Source: CAYWMD01 sp964458575 (GTDB taxonomy: Bacteria; Verrucomicrobiota; Verrucomicrobiia; Limisphaerales; JADLHS01). From it: DNA of 64,000 nucleotides. A program made the translations under genes and the position numbers. The notes under the pieces were generated by a model. The model was not told the origin of the DNA. It saw nothing but the letters and a program-made list of their open reading frames with translations, and did not search any database. Within the stretch, counting starts at the first letter, position 1. Each line of letters begins with the position of its first letter. The stretch lies in contig CAYWMD010000020.1 in NCBI GenBank assembly GCA_964458575.1, positions 1-64,000 of the forward strand, written 5' to 3'. This document shows positions 16,361 through 26,969 of this stretch, piece after piece.

Positions 16361-19300
16361 TCACCGGAGTCGGCCGCGGTAAAATCGGACTGAATCGTTG
16401 GTTGAGCCAAAGTCCTTGAAGTGCAACGGCGCGAGTTCAAGTTCGTTGGTGGCGAGAGCGGTCCAGTCGTGGAGATTGGTCGAAGTCTCGATGATCACGG
16501 TTTGCCCGGCAACGCCAACGACGTTGAAGCCAAAACCGTCCGGCGCCATCCCAAAGTCCGCCCCATTGGCCAGGATGGCGGGCGGGGGCAGATTCCCCGC
16601 GTAAACCCGCGCGCGGTAAAAGCGTCGCGGCCAATGGCCCGCTTGTGAATCGTTGAAAATGATCTGTGCGATGCTGGTGACCAGGTTGGTTTGAACGGGC
16701 AGCCACTGCGCGAAATCCGTGGAGGCCTCGATGACGATTGCCTGTCCGGGGAGCGCACGCAAGGTGAAGCCGAATCGGTTGGTATAGAACCCGAAGTCAT
16801 TATCACTCGAAAGAATCACCGGCGAGGTCATCGCAGTGACCCGGGTCACGTCCTCGATCAAACCCAACGAACCGTTCCATCGGCCGCCACTGGCGAAACC
16901 CCGGGCGCGGACATAAGAGTTGAGGCTGAGGGAAGGCATGTCCATTCGCCAACCACCGGGAATCCGCATTGCCGCTCCCAAGTTGAGCCAGTTGGTGCCA
17001 TCGGCCGAGGTTTCAACCCAAGCGCCGCAAATCTCGGGTGCGGTCCCGCCACGCGCCCAGGTGACCCCAGTGGCATCGCACACGAGCCGATGTTCGGCCG
17101 GCGTGACGGCGTCCACCCGGGCGAGACGCAAACGCGGTTGGCCGCAAACGCTGGTGAAGCTTCCGGCGATCAGGATTTTCCCGTCCGGTTGAATGGCAAT
17201 GCCGCCGACCGCGCCACCAGCGATCTGTGGACTCCAGTTGGAATCCACGACGCCGAAAGAATTGACGCGCGCAAGTCCGCTGCGGGTCTGGCCACCCACG
17301 GTGGTGAAGCCACCCGCGATGACCATCGCGCCGTCGGCTTGGAGCGCCAGACCGCTCACGCCCCCGTTCAGGCTCGGGTTGAATGAAGCGTCGGGAGTTC
17401 CATCCGGGTTGAGCCGGGCCAGGTAGCTGCGAGCTTGATTTGCCAGAGTCGTAAAACTACCGCCCACAAGAATCTTGCCATCAGGTTGCAACACAACGGC
17501 GTTCACGGTGGAATTGGCGTTGGGATCAAAATCGGGGTCGAGCATTCCATCGGAATTCAACCGGCCGATGCGATTGCGCGTCTGGCCACCCAGCACGGTG
17601 AAATTGCCAGCGGCGATGATCTTTCCGTCCGGTTGGAGGGCGATCATCATGACGTGCGTATTCGCCCCGGGATTGAAGCTGTCCAACGTGCCGTCGGCAT
17701 TAAAGCGGCCGATGTAGTTGCGGGGCTGGCCGGCCAGACTTGTGAACCAACCGCCAACCAAGAATTTGCCGTCGGGCTGCGGCACCAGCGAATCCACGAA
17801 CGGGGTGAGTGTCGCCGATGCGATGGCGGGATTGACAGCTGGATCGAGACCGCCGTCAGGATAAAACCGGCCAATGCGAGCGTGCGGCCAATTGTTCAGG
17901 TAATTGAACCACCCTCCGACCAGGATGTTCAGATCGGGTTGCACCGCCACCGTGTCGGTCGAACTGTTGGCGCTCCCGAGGAAATTGGTGTCAATGGTGC
18001 CGTCGGGGTTAAGCCGGCCGAATTCATGGAAGCCTTGAGTACCGATCTGGTTGAAATTCCCGCCGATCAGAATTTTGCCGTCCGGCTGGAGCGCCAGGGC
18101 GCGCACCTGGTCATTGATTTCAGGACTCAACGCGTCAGGCAGGGCGAGATTCAGAGCCAGGCTGGCAACCGCGCTGGTGACAACCCCGAACGAACTGGAG
18201 ATGACCGCATTGTAGCTCGCGATGGCGGGAGCTTGAGCATTCGAGATGACGAGCGATGCGTTGGTCTCGCCCGGAAGGTTGGTCCCGTTCTTTCGCCATT
18301 GATAGGCGGGCAGCGTTCCGACGGCTGCCACGTCGAAGGACACGGTTTGGCTGACATTCGTGTAAATCGAGACCGGCTGGCTCGTAATCACGGGTTCCAC
18401 GACAAACAAATTGGCCACGCTGCTGGTCGCGCTGCCCCCGGCGTTGCTCACCACCATGGAATACCCGCCGGCGTCACCCCCGAGAACATTGCTCACCGTC
18501 AGCACGGACGTATCCGCACCTGAAATGTTCCCGCCGTTGGTCAGGGGTTGGCCCGCTTTCCACCACTGATAGGTCAATGGCGAAGAGCCCCCGGCTGGGG
18601 CGTAGAAGGATGCCACCGTGCCAGCGAGATTGGTGCGGCTGGTGGGGGAACTCACGACGACGGCCGGTCCCATGATGCTTTCGACGAACCATGAGGAGCC
18701 GTTGTACTGGCCGCCCGAAACGTAGCCACGGGCGCGAACGCTGGCATTGGAGGCTACGTTGACTCCGGTGAGTTGCCATCCTCCGGCGATCCGCGCACCC
18801 AAGCCAAGCCAGGTCCAGGTCTGGCCATCGTTGGCAACCTCGAAGGTGGTGCGCCAGACTTCCGGGGCCGTGCCGTCTCGCAACCAGGTAATGGTCGAAC
18901 CGTCGGTTGCCAGCGTCTGCAAAGCGGGCCCAGTGGCGGTCAGCCGGGCGAGGTTGGTTCGGTACTGACCCAGAATCGTGCTGAACGCGCCGCCCACCAC
19001 GAGGCCACCTCCCGGCGATAAAGCCAGCGCATACGCGGAATTGTTCGCCCCGGGGTTGAAGGTGGGATCCAACGATCCGTCCGAGGTGATTCGGGCCAGG
19101 AACAGACGTTGTTGTCCGCCGACAACAGCAAACGTTCCACCGAAATTGATCTTGCCATTCGCTTGCACGCTCAGGGTGTACACCGTGCCGAGCACGTTGG
19201 GATTGAAAGCGGCGTCCAGGGTGCCATCGGAGTGAAGCCGGCCCAGGCGATTGACCGGCTGGCCGTTCAGCGTGGTAAAACTTCCGCCCAAAAGAATTTT

Positions 19301-22300
19301 CCCGTCCGGCTGGAGCGACAGGCAGTTGACCGCGTTGTTGGCCGAGGCGGCGAAGTTGGTATCTAACGCACCCTCGGCGGTCAACCGGATGATCCGGTTG
19401 ACCGCCTGCCCGTTGAAGAGCGTGAAGTTGCCCGCGACCAAAAGTTTTCCATCGGGCTGTAACGCCAGCGAGTAAACGGTGCTGTTGACCGCGAAGAGCA
19501 AATTGGTGTCCGTCAAACCATCCGGCTTCAGGCGGGCGAGGTTGGTCAGAATGGACGGCTTGCCCAAAGAGAAGCTGCCGCCAACCCAGACCTCACCGTT
19601 CGTTTGCGACACGATGGCATTGATCGTTCCGCTCAAATCGTTGGTGAAACCGGCATCCAGGCCGCCGTTGGGATTCATGCGCCAGAGATACCGGTTCGGC
19701 TGGCGAACACCACTGGCCACGAGGACGCGACCGTCCGGCTGCACCGCCATGCTGGTCACCGTGCCGTTGTCCTGCGGGCTGTTGGTACTATTGAAACCAG
19801 GGTCGGGGGAACCATCCGGGTTGAGCCGGCCCAGGTTGCCCACCACTCCCGCAAGCCGATAAAAGCTCCCGCCCACGAGCAGCTTCTCGTCCCGTTGCAC
19901 CGCGAGGGCCAAAACCGAGGCGTTCGCCCCCGGGTTGAACGCATCGGGAATGGCCAGGTTCACATTGAGCGTGGCGATGGCGCTGGTGACGGCGCCAAAT
20001 TGATTGCTCACCACCGCGACATAATTCCCGGCATCGGCGCCCTGCACATTCGTGAGATTCAAGTCTGCCGAGTTGGCGCCGTCAACCGGGTTGCCGTTCC
20101 GGTGCCACTGATAACCGAGTTCGGGCGTGCCGACGGCCGTAACACTCAACAGCGCGCTTTGTCCAAGACTACGCGAAAGACCGACGGGTGGGACGGTGAT
20201 GAACGGATCCCGAACGGTGAGACTCGCAACCTGACTGGTAACACTGCCCCAGGCATTGCTGAGCACGACTTGATACTGCGCAGCGTCCGAGCCCAGCACG
20301 TTGGTCAGCACCAATGTGGAAGTTTGCGCGCCGGAGACGTGGTTCGCGTCTTCCAGTGGCGCACCGTTCTTGAACCACTGATAGCCCACGGACAAACCGC
20401 TGACTCCCGTGACGCTGAAGCCGGCCGTCGTTGTGGCATTGGTGGTCAGGCTGACCGGCTGTGCAATCAGGAGCGGCGTGCCAATGAGCGACTCAACGAA
20501 CCAACTCGAGCTACTTTGAAAACCGCCGCTGCCGGTAAAACCCCGGGCGCGCAGTGTTGCATTCACCGGCAACGACAAGCCGGCAAGCTCCCAGCCACCC
20601 GGGATGCGCGCCCCGTCGCCGAGAACAACCCAATCCGTACCATTCGTGGTCGTCTCGAACCGGACGCTGGCCACCTCCGGGGCCGCACCACCGCGAAGCC
20701 AGGTCACGCTGGTTGTATCCGCGGACAAATCACCCGTCGCCGAAGTGGTATCGCTCAAGCGGGCGATGCGCAGTCGCGTTTGACCGGCGATGGAAGTAAA
20801 CGAACCGCCTGTCACCAGACTTCCATCCGGTTGCACAACGACACTGTAAATGTTGCCGTTCGCGCCCGGATTAAATCCTTCATCCAGCGACCCATCGGGG
20901 TTCAACCTGCCAATGCGCGACCGGCTTTGCCCGCCCATGACCCCAAAAACACCGGCCACGACGATCCGCCCATCGGCCTGTAATCCGAAGGTATACACCG
21001 AGCCGCTGGTGCCGGGATTGAACGCTTCGTCCAGCGAACCATCGCTGTTGAGCCGCCCGATATAACTTCGAGGCTGCCCGTTGAGCGCGGTGAACCATCC
21101 CCCCACCAGAATTTTTCCATCGGCCTGTTCAACCAGCGCGCCGACATAATGGCCCGCGGCCGCCGTGAACGAGTGGTCCAACAGACCGTTCGGCTCCAGC
21201 CGGCCAAGGTTGGCGTGCGGCTGACCGTTCAAGTGGCCGAATGCGCCCCCGACCAAAATGCGGCCATCCGCCTGCGCCGCCAGCGTGTTCACAAAGCCGT
21301 CCGTGCTCGCGATGAAGTTGGTGTCCAGCGCACCGTCCGCATGGAGCCGACCCAGAAAGCCAATGCCGCCAACGACAATCCTCCCGTCGGGCTGCGGCAG
21401 CAATGCCATCACGCGCGAGCCGGACGTGGGAACCGGAGTGAATCCGCCATCCGGACTGCCATCCGGATTCAACCGTCCGAGGTTGGTTCGCGCCTGCCCC
21501 GCCAGATTGGTAAAGGAACCTCCGACCAGAATTTTCCCATCGGGTTGCAACGCCAGGCAAAATACCATTCCACCGGCGCCGGCGTTGAAATTGGTGTCGA
21601 GCACGCCGTTCGCGTTCAAGCGCGCAAGCCGGCTTCGTGTCTGCCCATCAATACTGGTGAAGTTTCCGCCCACCAGGATCTTTCCATCCGGTGGCAGCGC
21701 CAGGGTGTAAACTTCCGAGTTGGCTCCCGGATTCAGAGCGTCAGGGATGGCCTCGTTGACCGCCAGCGTCGCTACCGCGCTGGTCACGCTGCCGAAGTCG
21801 TTGGTCGCAATCACGTCATACGCGCCCACGTTCCCCCACTGCACATTCGTGAGCACGAGCGTCGAAGCCGTGCCATCCGGCAGCGAGACGCCGTCGTACC
21901 GCCATTGGTAGGCGAGCGGTTGCGTGCCGGTCACCGAGACGTTGAACGCAACCGTCTGGCCGCGCTGGGCGGACTGGCTCGCGGGATTCGCCGTCAGCAG
22001 CGGGTCCGCGACGGTCAGCGTCGCGACGGCGCTGGTGGAACAGCCCCAGACATTCGTGGCCACGGCGCGATAGGCCGCCGCGTCGCTGCCGAACACGTTG
22101 ACAACCGTCAGTATCGTCGAGTGCGCGCCGGATATGTTGCCGCCGTCCGCGAGCGGCACGCCGTTTTTCAGCCAGTAATAATCGAGCGGCGTCGAGCCAA
22201 TCGCGCTGACGAAGAACTGCGCCGTGCCGCCGGCGCTCGACGCCTGACTCATCGGATGGCCGGTGAACAACGGGTCGCGCACTGTGAGCGTGGCCACGAC

Positions 22301-25300
22301 GCTGGTCACGCTGCCGAAGGCGTTGCTCACCACGCAACGGTAGTCGCCCGCTTCGCTGCCGAGAACGCTGTTAAGCCGGAGCGTTGCCGTGAGCGAGCCG
22401 ACGAGATTTGTTCCGTCGCTGAGGGGCGCTCCATTTTTCAACCAGCGAAAACTCAGCGGTTGCTGACCGGTCGCCAGGAGGTCGAGGGTCGCCAATGACT
22501 GCGCATCATTGGTCCGGTTCGCCGGCTGTCGCTCGATCAGGACTGGGCCGATCACACTCTCGGCGCACCAACTGGAGCCGTCGCCGCTGCCCGCGATCCA
22601 GCCCCGGGCGCGGACGGTGGCGTTGACGGGTAGGCTCGGGCCGGTCGCCTGCCAGCCGCCGGCAACGCGCGTCCCGCTCAACCGAAAAAGCGACGTGCCG
22701 TTCGTCGAGGCGTCAAAGAAAACGCGCGACACTTCCGGCCCGGCCCCGGAGTGCAGCCAGGTGATCGTGCCGGTATTGTAGGCGAGGCTCTGCGCGGCGT
22801 TGGTGGTGCCGTGGAGGCGGCCCAGGTAAGCGCGCGGCTGGCCGTTCAGCATCGTAAAATCGCCGCCTACCACGAGCTGTCCATCCGGCTGCAACGCCAG
22901 CGAATTCACCGCCGCATCCGCTTCGGGCCGGAACGTCAGGTCTGGAGCGCCGTTGGTATCGAGCCGCCCGAGATAATTGCGCGGCTGGCCCGCGAGCGTC
23001 GTAAACTTTCCCCCCACGGCGATCCTGCCATCGGTCTGGACGACCATCGAAACCACCGCGCCATTCGCACCCGGATTGAACGCCGCGTCGAGTGCGCCGC
23101 CCGGGTGGAGTCGTCCGATGTTTGTACGCGCCTGGCCACCAAGGATGGAGAAACTTCCGCCGACGAGAATCGCGCCGTCGGCCTGGAGCGCGAGTGCGTT
23201 CACGATGCCGTCCGCTCCGGGGTTGAACCCGGCGTCCACACTCCCATCAGAGTTAAGCCGCCCGATGTTGGTGCGCGCGATGGCAGAGTCGCCCAGCGCG
23301 ATAAAACTGCCGCCGACCAGGAGTTTTCCGTCGGGCTGCACCGCGAGCGAATAGACCGTGCCGCTCGCGCCGGAAACAAAATTCGTGTCGCGCGTGCCGT
23401 CGGAATTCAGCCGGCCGAGATGGTTGCAGGCCGCGCCGCCGAGATTCGTGAAGCTCCCGCCCAGGACGATCTTCCCGTCTGCTTGCAAGATCATCGCAAA
23501 AATGTCCGCGGTTACACCCGGATTGAAAGCAAGGTCCAACGTGCCGTCGGGATTAAACCGGGCGATTTGATTTCGCGGCACGTCGTTCGCCCAGCCGATG
23601 CCGCCGGCGAGCAGAATCTTGCCGTCCTCCTGCACCGCCACCAGCGGCAGCGCGACCGAGAACGGTATGCCGGAAATGCCGGCAGCGAAATTGGTGTCCA
23701 TGCTGCCATCGGCATTGAGGCGCGAAATGCCGACGCGCAGGTAGTTGCCGACCCAGGAAAAGTAGCCGCTGAGCAGAATCTTCCCGTCCGGCTGGATTGC
23801 CAGCGACCGGACGGGATAGTTTGGAACGGGATTCAAGGAATCGGGCGTGGCAACATTCACCGTGAGCACGGCCACCGCGCTCGTCAGCGAACCGCTGCTG
23901 TTCGTCACCACCACGCGAAACAGGCTGCCCGCGTCCGCGCCCTGGACGTTGGTCAGCGTCAGCACGGCGTTAGTCTGGCCAGCGAGGATCAGCCCGTTCC
24001 GAAGCCATTGAAATCTCAGGGGCGCGCTGCCGGCCGCCGTGACGCTAAAATGCGGAGCTTCACCGGCGTTGACCATTTGGTCGGCGGGCTGCATGAGGAT
24101 GAACGGATCCAGGACGGTAAGAACCGCCACCGCGCTGGTGACGGCGCCGAATTTATTGCTGACGAGAACCGAGTACGATGCGGCATCGGCTTTCAGCACA
24201 TGGCTCAACATGAGCGTGTCGTTGGTGGCACCGGACACATTTCCAGTGTTCGTGAGATTCGTTCCGTTCTTGCGCCAACGATAGGTAAGCGTCGGTGAAC
24301 CACCGGCCAGCACGGTGAAAGTAGCGGTTGTGTCCGCGTGGTTCGTGCGGCTGGCAGGTGGGCTCACAATCACCACCGGCCCCGCGTTGGCCTCCACAAA
24401 CCACGATGAACTGTTAAACAAGCCGCCGACGGCAAATCCGCGCGCCCGGATATAGGCGTTGGTCGGTGCGGAAACGCCGGTGCGCTGCCAGCCGCCGGCG
24501 ATGCGCGTGCCGGCGCCCAGGCTGACCCAGTTGCTGAGATTCGTGGAGCTTTCAAAGCTCGTTCGCCACACCTCGGGGGCGCTGCCGCCGCGCAGCCAGG
24601 TGATCGTGGAGTTTGTGCGAGTTAGCGCTTCCGCGGCCGGCGCATTCGTCATCCGCACGAACGTGGAGTGGGTGGCGCGCAGGATTTTTCCGTCGCGCTG
24701 GAGGGCGACGCAATAAACACCTGAATCCAGGCCGGTAACAAAACTGGCATCCACCGTGCCATCGGGCTGGAACCGCCCAAAGTAAGGGAAGCCGGACCAG
24801 CCGGTCGCCTCACCGCCCACCAAAATTTTCCCGTCACACTGAATTGAGATGTTGTGGGCATCGCCCTGATAGCCGGGGCGAACACTCGCTGTGAAATTGG
24901 TGTCCAACGTGCCGTCCGCGTTGAGGCGCGCCAGGCTGTCACGTGGCTGGCCATTCATCATTGAGAACAAGCCGCCCACCAGAATCCGGCCGTCTGGCTG
25001 AACCGCGATCGCGTGGACGTGACTGCTCGCCGACGCAACAAAGTTGGTTTCCAATACGCCGTTCGTGTTCAGCCGGCAGATGAAGTTGACGGGTTGTCCT
25101 CCAAAATCCAGAAAGCCGCCGCCCACAAGTATTTTCCCATCCGGTTGCATCGCCACCGTAAACACCACGCCTCCCGCCTGCGGGTTGAACGCGGTGTCCA
25201 GCGAACCGTCCGCGTTCAGGCGCCCGAGACAATTGCGCGGCTGTCCGTTGAGCGTGGTGAAGAAGCCTCCAACAACGATCTTCCCGTCCGCCTGCACCGC

Positions 25301-25717
25301 CAGCGCTTGAACGACGCCATCAGTGCCGGGAGTGAATGCGGCGTCCACCGTGCCGTTCGCATTGAGTCGCGCAATCCGATTGCGGCCGACCCCTCCGATA
25401 TTCGTGAAACTCCCGGCCACGAGGATCTGACCGTTGGTGAGCAGGGCGCTGGCATGGATGTAGCCAACGGCGCCGGGGTTGAAACCGGTATCGAGGCTCC
25501 CGTCGGAGTTAACCCGGCCAATGCGGTCACGCACCACGCCATCGAGTGAAACGAGCTCGCCGCCAACCATCACTTTCCCGTCCGGCTGAACGATCATCGA
25601 ATAGATGGGCGCCGCCGCCTGCGCGTCGAAGGTTGGGTCGTTCTGCGAGTATCCGGACATGCCCCATCCCACCGCCACCAACAGGAGCAGGCCAAGCTTG
25701 TTTGGGATGAATCGCAT
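16361..25717 (-). CDS. Giant exported delta-60 repeat / Ig-like protein
   Basis: A 3118-aa secreted protein; start at 25717 (MRFIPNKLGLLLLVAV) gives a signal peptide. It has five similar supermodules. Each opens with seven delta-60 repeats (consensus QPDGKILVGGSF ... GRLNADGSLD), 35 in all by my count, then a domain with TITWLRGGTAPEVWRTSFE-like sequence at about residues 372, 986, 1672, 2276 and 2884. The first four are followed by two or three Ig-like domains (SPLTYQWWKNG type), nine in total. The protein closes with two copies of a 65-residue module (VIIETSTNLHDW ... RFYRGRLR) shared with other exported proteins here. Seven repeats per block suggest five seven-bladed propellers. Role unknown; adhesion or surface binding is likely. 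Confidence 0.95.
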   Translation of the reverse strand: MRFIPNKLGLLLLVAVGWGMSGYSQNDPTFDAQAAAPIYSMIVQPDGKVMVGGELVSLDGVVRDRIGRVNSDGSLDTGFNPGAVGYIHASALLTNGQILVAGSFTNIGGVGRNRIARLNANGTVDAAFTPGTDGVVQALAVQADGKIVVGGFFTTLNGQPRNCLGRLNADGSLDTAFNPQAGGVVFTVAMQPDGKILVGGGFLDFGGQPVNFICRLNTNGVLETNFVASASSHVHAIAVQPDGRILVGGLFSMMNGQPRDSLARLNADGTLDTNFTASVRPGYQGDAHNISIQCDGKILVGGEATGWSGFPYFGRFQPDGTVDASFVTGLDSGVYCVALQRDGKILRATHSTFVRMTNAPAAEALTRTNSTITWLRGGSAPEVWRTSFESSTNLSNWVSLGAGTRIAGGWQRTGVSAPTNAYIRARGFAVGGLFNSSSWFVEANAGPVVIVSPPASRTNHADTTATFTVLAGGSPTLTYRWRKNGTNLTNTGNVSGATNDTLMLSHVLKADAASYSVLVSNKFGAVTSAVAVLTVLDPFILMQPADQMVNAGEAPHFSVTAAGSAPLRFQWLRNGLILAGQTNAVLTLTNVQGADAGSLFRVVVTNSSGSLTSAVAVLTVNVATPDSLNPVPNYPVRSLAIQPDGKILLSGYFSWVGNYLRVGISRLNADGSMDTNFAAGISGIPFSVALPLVAVQEDGKILLAGGIGWANDVPRNQIARFNPDGTLDLAFNPGVTADIFAMILQADGKIVLGGSFTNLGGAACNHLGRLNSDGTRDTNFVSGASGTVYSLAVQPDGKLLVGGSFIALGDSAIARTNIGRLNSDGSVDAGFNPGADGIVNALALQADGAILVGGSFSILGGQARTNIGRLHPGGALDAAFNPGANGAVVSMVVQTDGRIAVGGKFTTLAGQPRNYLGRLDTNGAPDLTFRPEADAAVNSLALQPDGQLVVGGDFTMLNGQPRAYLGRLHGTTNAAQSLAYNTGTITWLHSGAGPEVSRVFFDASTNGTSLFRLSGTRVAGGWQATGPSLPVNATVRARGWIAGSGDGSSWCAESVIGPVLIERQPANRTNDAQSLATLDLLATGQQPLSFRWLKNGAPLSDGTNLVGSLTATLRLNSVLGSEAGDYRCVVSNAFGSVTSVVATLTVRDPLFTGHPMSQASSAGGTAQFFVSAIGSTPLDYYWLKNGVPLADGGNISGAHSTILTVVNVFGSDAAAYRAVATNVWGCSTSAVATLTVADPLLTANPASQSAQRGQTVAFNVSVTGTQPLAYQWRYDGVSLPDGTASTLVLTNVQWGNVGAYDVIATNDFGSVTSAVATLAVNEAIPDALNPGANSEVYTLALPPDGKILVGGNFTSIDGQTRSRLARLNANGVLDTNFNAGAGGMVFCLALQPDGKILVGGSFTNLAGQARTNLGRLNPDGSPDGGFTPVPTSGSRVMALLPQPDGRIVVGGIGFLGRLHADGALDTNFIASTDGFVNTLAAQADGRILVGGAFGHLNGQPHANLGRLEPNGLLDHSFTAAAGHYVGALVEQADGKILVGGWFTALNGQPRSYIGRLNSDGSLDEAFNPGTSGSVYTFGLQADGRIVVAGVFGVMGGQSRSRIGRLNPDGSLDEGFNPGANGNIYSVVVQPDGSLVTGGSFTSIAGQTRLRIARLSDTTSATGDLSADTTSVTWLRGGAAPEVASVRFETTTNGTDWVVLGDGARIPGGWELAGLSLPVNATLRARGFTGSGGFQSSSSWFVESLIGTPLLIAQPVSLTTNATTTAGFSVTGVSGLSVGYQWFKNGAPLEDANHVSGAQTSTLVLTNVLGSDAAQYQVVLSNAWGSVTSQVASLTVRDPFITVPPVGLSRSLGQSALLSVTAVGTPELGYQWHRNGNPVDGANSADLNLTNVQGADAGNYVAVVSNQFGAVTSAIATLNVNLAIPDAFNPGANASVLALAVQRDEKLLVGGSFYRLAGVVGNLGRLNPDGSPDPGFNSTNSPQDNGTVTSMAVQPDGRVLVASGVRQPNRYLWRMNPNGGLDAGFTNDLSGTINAIVSQTNGEVWVGGSFSLGKPSILTNLARLKPDGLTDTNLLFAVNSTVYSLALQPDGKLLVAGNFTLFNGQAVNRIIRLTAEGALDTNFAASANNAVNCLSLQPDGKILLGGSFTTLNGQPVNRLGRLHSDGTLDAAFNPNVLGTVYTLSVQANGKINFGGTFAVVGGQQRLFLARITSDGSLDPTFNPGANNSAYALALSPGGGLVVGGAFSTILGQYRTNLARLTATGPALQTLATDGSTITWLRDGTAPEVWRTTFEVANDGQTWTWLGLGARIAGGWQLTGVNVASNASVRARGYVSGGQYNGSSWFVESIMGPAVVVSSPTSRTNLAGTVASFYAPAGGSSPLTYQWWKAGQPLTNGGNISGADTSVLTVSNVLGGDAGGYSMVVSNAGGSATSSVANLFVVEPVITSQPVSIYTNVSQTVSFDVAAVGTLPAYQWRKNGTNLPGETNASLVISNAQAPAIASYNAVISSSFGVVTSAVASLALNLALPDALSPEINDQVRALALQPDGKILIGGNFNQIGTQGFHEFGRLNPDGTIDTNFLGSANSSTDTVAVQPDLNILVGGWFNYLNNWPHARIGRFYPDGGLDPAVNPAIASATLTPFVDSLVPQPDGKFLVGGWFTSLAGQPRNYIGRFNADGTLDSFNPGANTHVMMIALQPDGKIIAAGNFTVLGGQTRNRIGRLNSDGMLDPDFDPNANSTVNAVVLQPDGKILVGGSFTTLANQARSYLARLNPDGTPDASFNPSLNGGVSGLALQADGAMVIAGGFTTVGGQTRSGLARVNSFGVVDSNWSPQIAGGAVGGIAIQPDGKILIAGSFTSVCGQPRLRLARVDAVTPAEHRLVCDATGVTWARGGTAPEICGAWVETSADGTNWLNLGAAMRIPGGWRMDMPSLSLNSYVRARGFASGGRWNGSLGLIEDVTRVTAMTSPVILSSDNDFGFYTNRFGFTLRALPGQAIVIEASTDFAQWLPVQTNLVTSIAQIIFNDSQAGHWPRRFYRARVYAGNLPPPAILANGADFGMAPDGFGFNVVGVAGQTVIIETSTNLHDWTALATNELELAPLHFKDFGSTNDSVRFYRGRLR

Positions 25718-25897
25718 GTTGTCCGTGCGAGCAGTTAAGCACAAAGCGCCGTTCCGTCCAACCGCAATCCTCATCCGAGTTGCTTCGCGCGGTCAACGGA
25801 TGACCGGAACCGAACTCACGGCGGACCCTAAAGTCGCAAACGCGCCTGGTTCCGGGGTATGGCTGCGGGAAGCAAACGTCCGGATTTCAAGGCGAGA

Positions 25898-25930
25898 AAC
25901 TCTGGAAAGTCATCGCTGACTTCCGCGGTC
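25898..25930. repeat. Decayed copy of the eno terminator hairpin
   Basis: The stretch with TCATCGCTGACTTCCGCGGT closely matches the hairpin downstream of enolase at 43934-43967 (ATCGCTGACTTCCGGGGT) and the one at 39623-39655. The stem is now imperfect. It precedes an eno-like fragment just as in the other two places. Confidence 0.7.
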
Positions 25931-26005
25931 AGATTCCGAATCGGCGGCCGACCGCCGCCAGCTTCTCAGACAGCAGCGCCGGCAGAGCCGCGGTTAAGCT
26001 GCACT

Positions 26006-26112
26006 ACGACCGCTTCGGCAGCGCGCTGATACCCGCGTACGCCGTGTTCCTGCCGAGCGACTGCTCGATGCGGAGGCGTTGGTTGTGCTTCGCCAAACGA
26101 TCATCAAGCTGA
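26006..26112 (-). pseudogene. Decayed enolase 3-prime fragment (short)
   Basis: About 105 bases align with the 3-prime end of eno (44040-44136) and better still with the fragment at 39731-39840; shared runs include CTTCGGCAGCGCGCT and TTGTGCTTCGCCAAACGAT. Several substitutions and small gaps break the frame and the eno stop codon is lost. It encodes nothing; it is a relic of duplication. Confidence 0.8.
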
Positions 26113-26435
26113 ATTTGCCATCGTAGCGGCAACCGAAGTTAGCAGAACGTCTGCATCTGGAATGCAGCGGAACTGAAAACTTGGTTTGCTCACGAGTTAT
26201 ATCTTGTCGCCACACGCGGCCCGGGCGTAAAAGCAAGCTTAGGCGCTCGGACAGGCCATTGAATGCTACAGCGAAAGACCTCGGGCATGTGTTTCGACTT
26301 TTCCTTACTGCATCGCGGGCCAACTGTTGTCTTTTCGCGGACTCCCACACTGCGGAATACCTCAACGAGAACGCGATCCGATCTGCCGGACGAAAGGCCC
26401 GTCGGGCTCAATGTGGAAATCCTCCTTCTCCTCTC

Positions 26436-26969
26436 ATGTCAACCAAACTAAAATCAGGCATCACACTCCTGGTGGCAGCGTTCATCGCAACCGCTGTCTA
26501 CTGGTGGTTTCACGAAGCGCCCCGCCGGCAGTCGCTAGCCAGCCTGACGAGGCTGGACACAGCGCTGCACTCGACCAATCGCGCGGAACTGCTCGAACTC
26601 GTCATCATTCCCGCTTCGGTCCAAAGCCGCAGTGCGCCCGAGCAATCGGAGTTCCTGGCCAAGGCGCTGAACAATGAAATCTCGGGCCAAGGTCTGGCGG
26701 AACTCAGAAAGGCCGGCGATTACGGCTCACTCAAAAAGATCTTTCCGACCGAGGCCGAAGCGTGGTCCAGACTGGCGGGTGTTCATCCAGATGACTGCGT
26801 CGCGTTCAAGCTGGAGCGCAACGGCATACGAGCGGAGGTAGTGCTGCTCAAGCCTTCCAACTACGAGACTGACCTCACTCACGGCAAGGCGCCCTACCGC
26901 ATCGTACGCGTGAACAACGTCAAGCAGATGGCCGATTTGAAATCCTCAACCACGGAGCGAACTCCATGA
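26436..26969 (+). CDS. Small membrane-anchored protein coupled to the RHS gene
   Basis: A 177-aa protein with one N-terminal membrane segment (about 8-27, GITLLVAAFIATAVYWW) and a soluble remainder, mostly helical then strand-rich, probably outside the cytoplasm. I chose ATG 26436 since it places the hydrophobic segment at the N-terminus. Its stop overlaps the start of the RHS gene (ATGA), so the two are translationally coupled and probably act together. No family is recognised. It might help export, anchor or restrain the RHS protein; that is inference from position only. Confidence 0.75.
   Translation: MSTKLKSGITLLVAAFIATAVYWWFHEAPRRQSLASLTRLDTALHSTNRAELLELVIIPASVQSRSAPEQSEFLAKALNNEISGQGLAELRKAGDYGSLKKIFPTEAEAWSRLAGVHPDDCVAFKLERNGIRAEVVLLKPSNYETDLTHGKAPYRIVRVNNVKQMADLKSSTTERTP

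Larger units (their letters stand above)
25718..26435. other. Divergent intergenic region with repeat remnants
   Basis: Between the giant gene and the Rhs operon. It contains a decayed hairpin (25898-25930) and a decayed eno 3-prime fragment (26006-26112), listed separately. The remaining sequence has no recognisable gene; promoters for both divergent units should lie here. Confidence 0.6.

Noticed and set aside
17435..24298. Long plus-strand open frames (up to about 500 codons) inside the giant gene
   Set aside because: They are antisense to the repeats of the delta-60 protein, have skewed His/Arg/Gly-rich composition, and arise because repeated GC-rich codons rarely give stops on the other strand.
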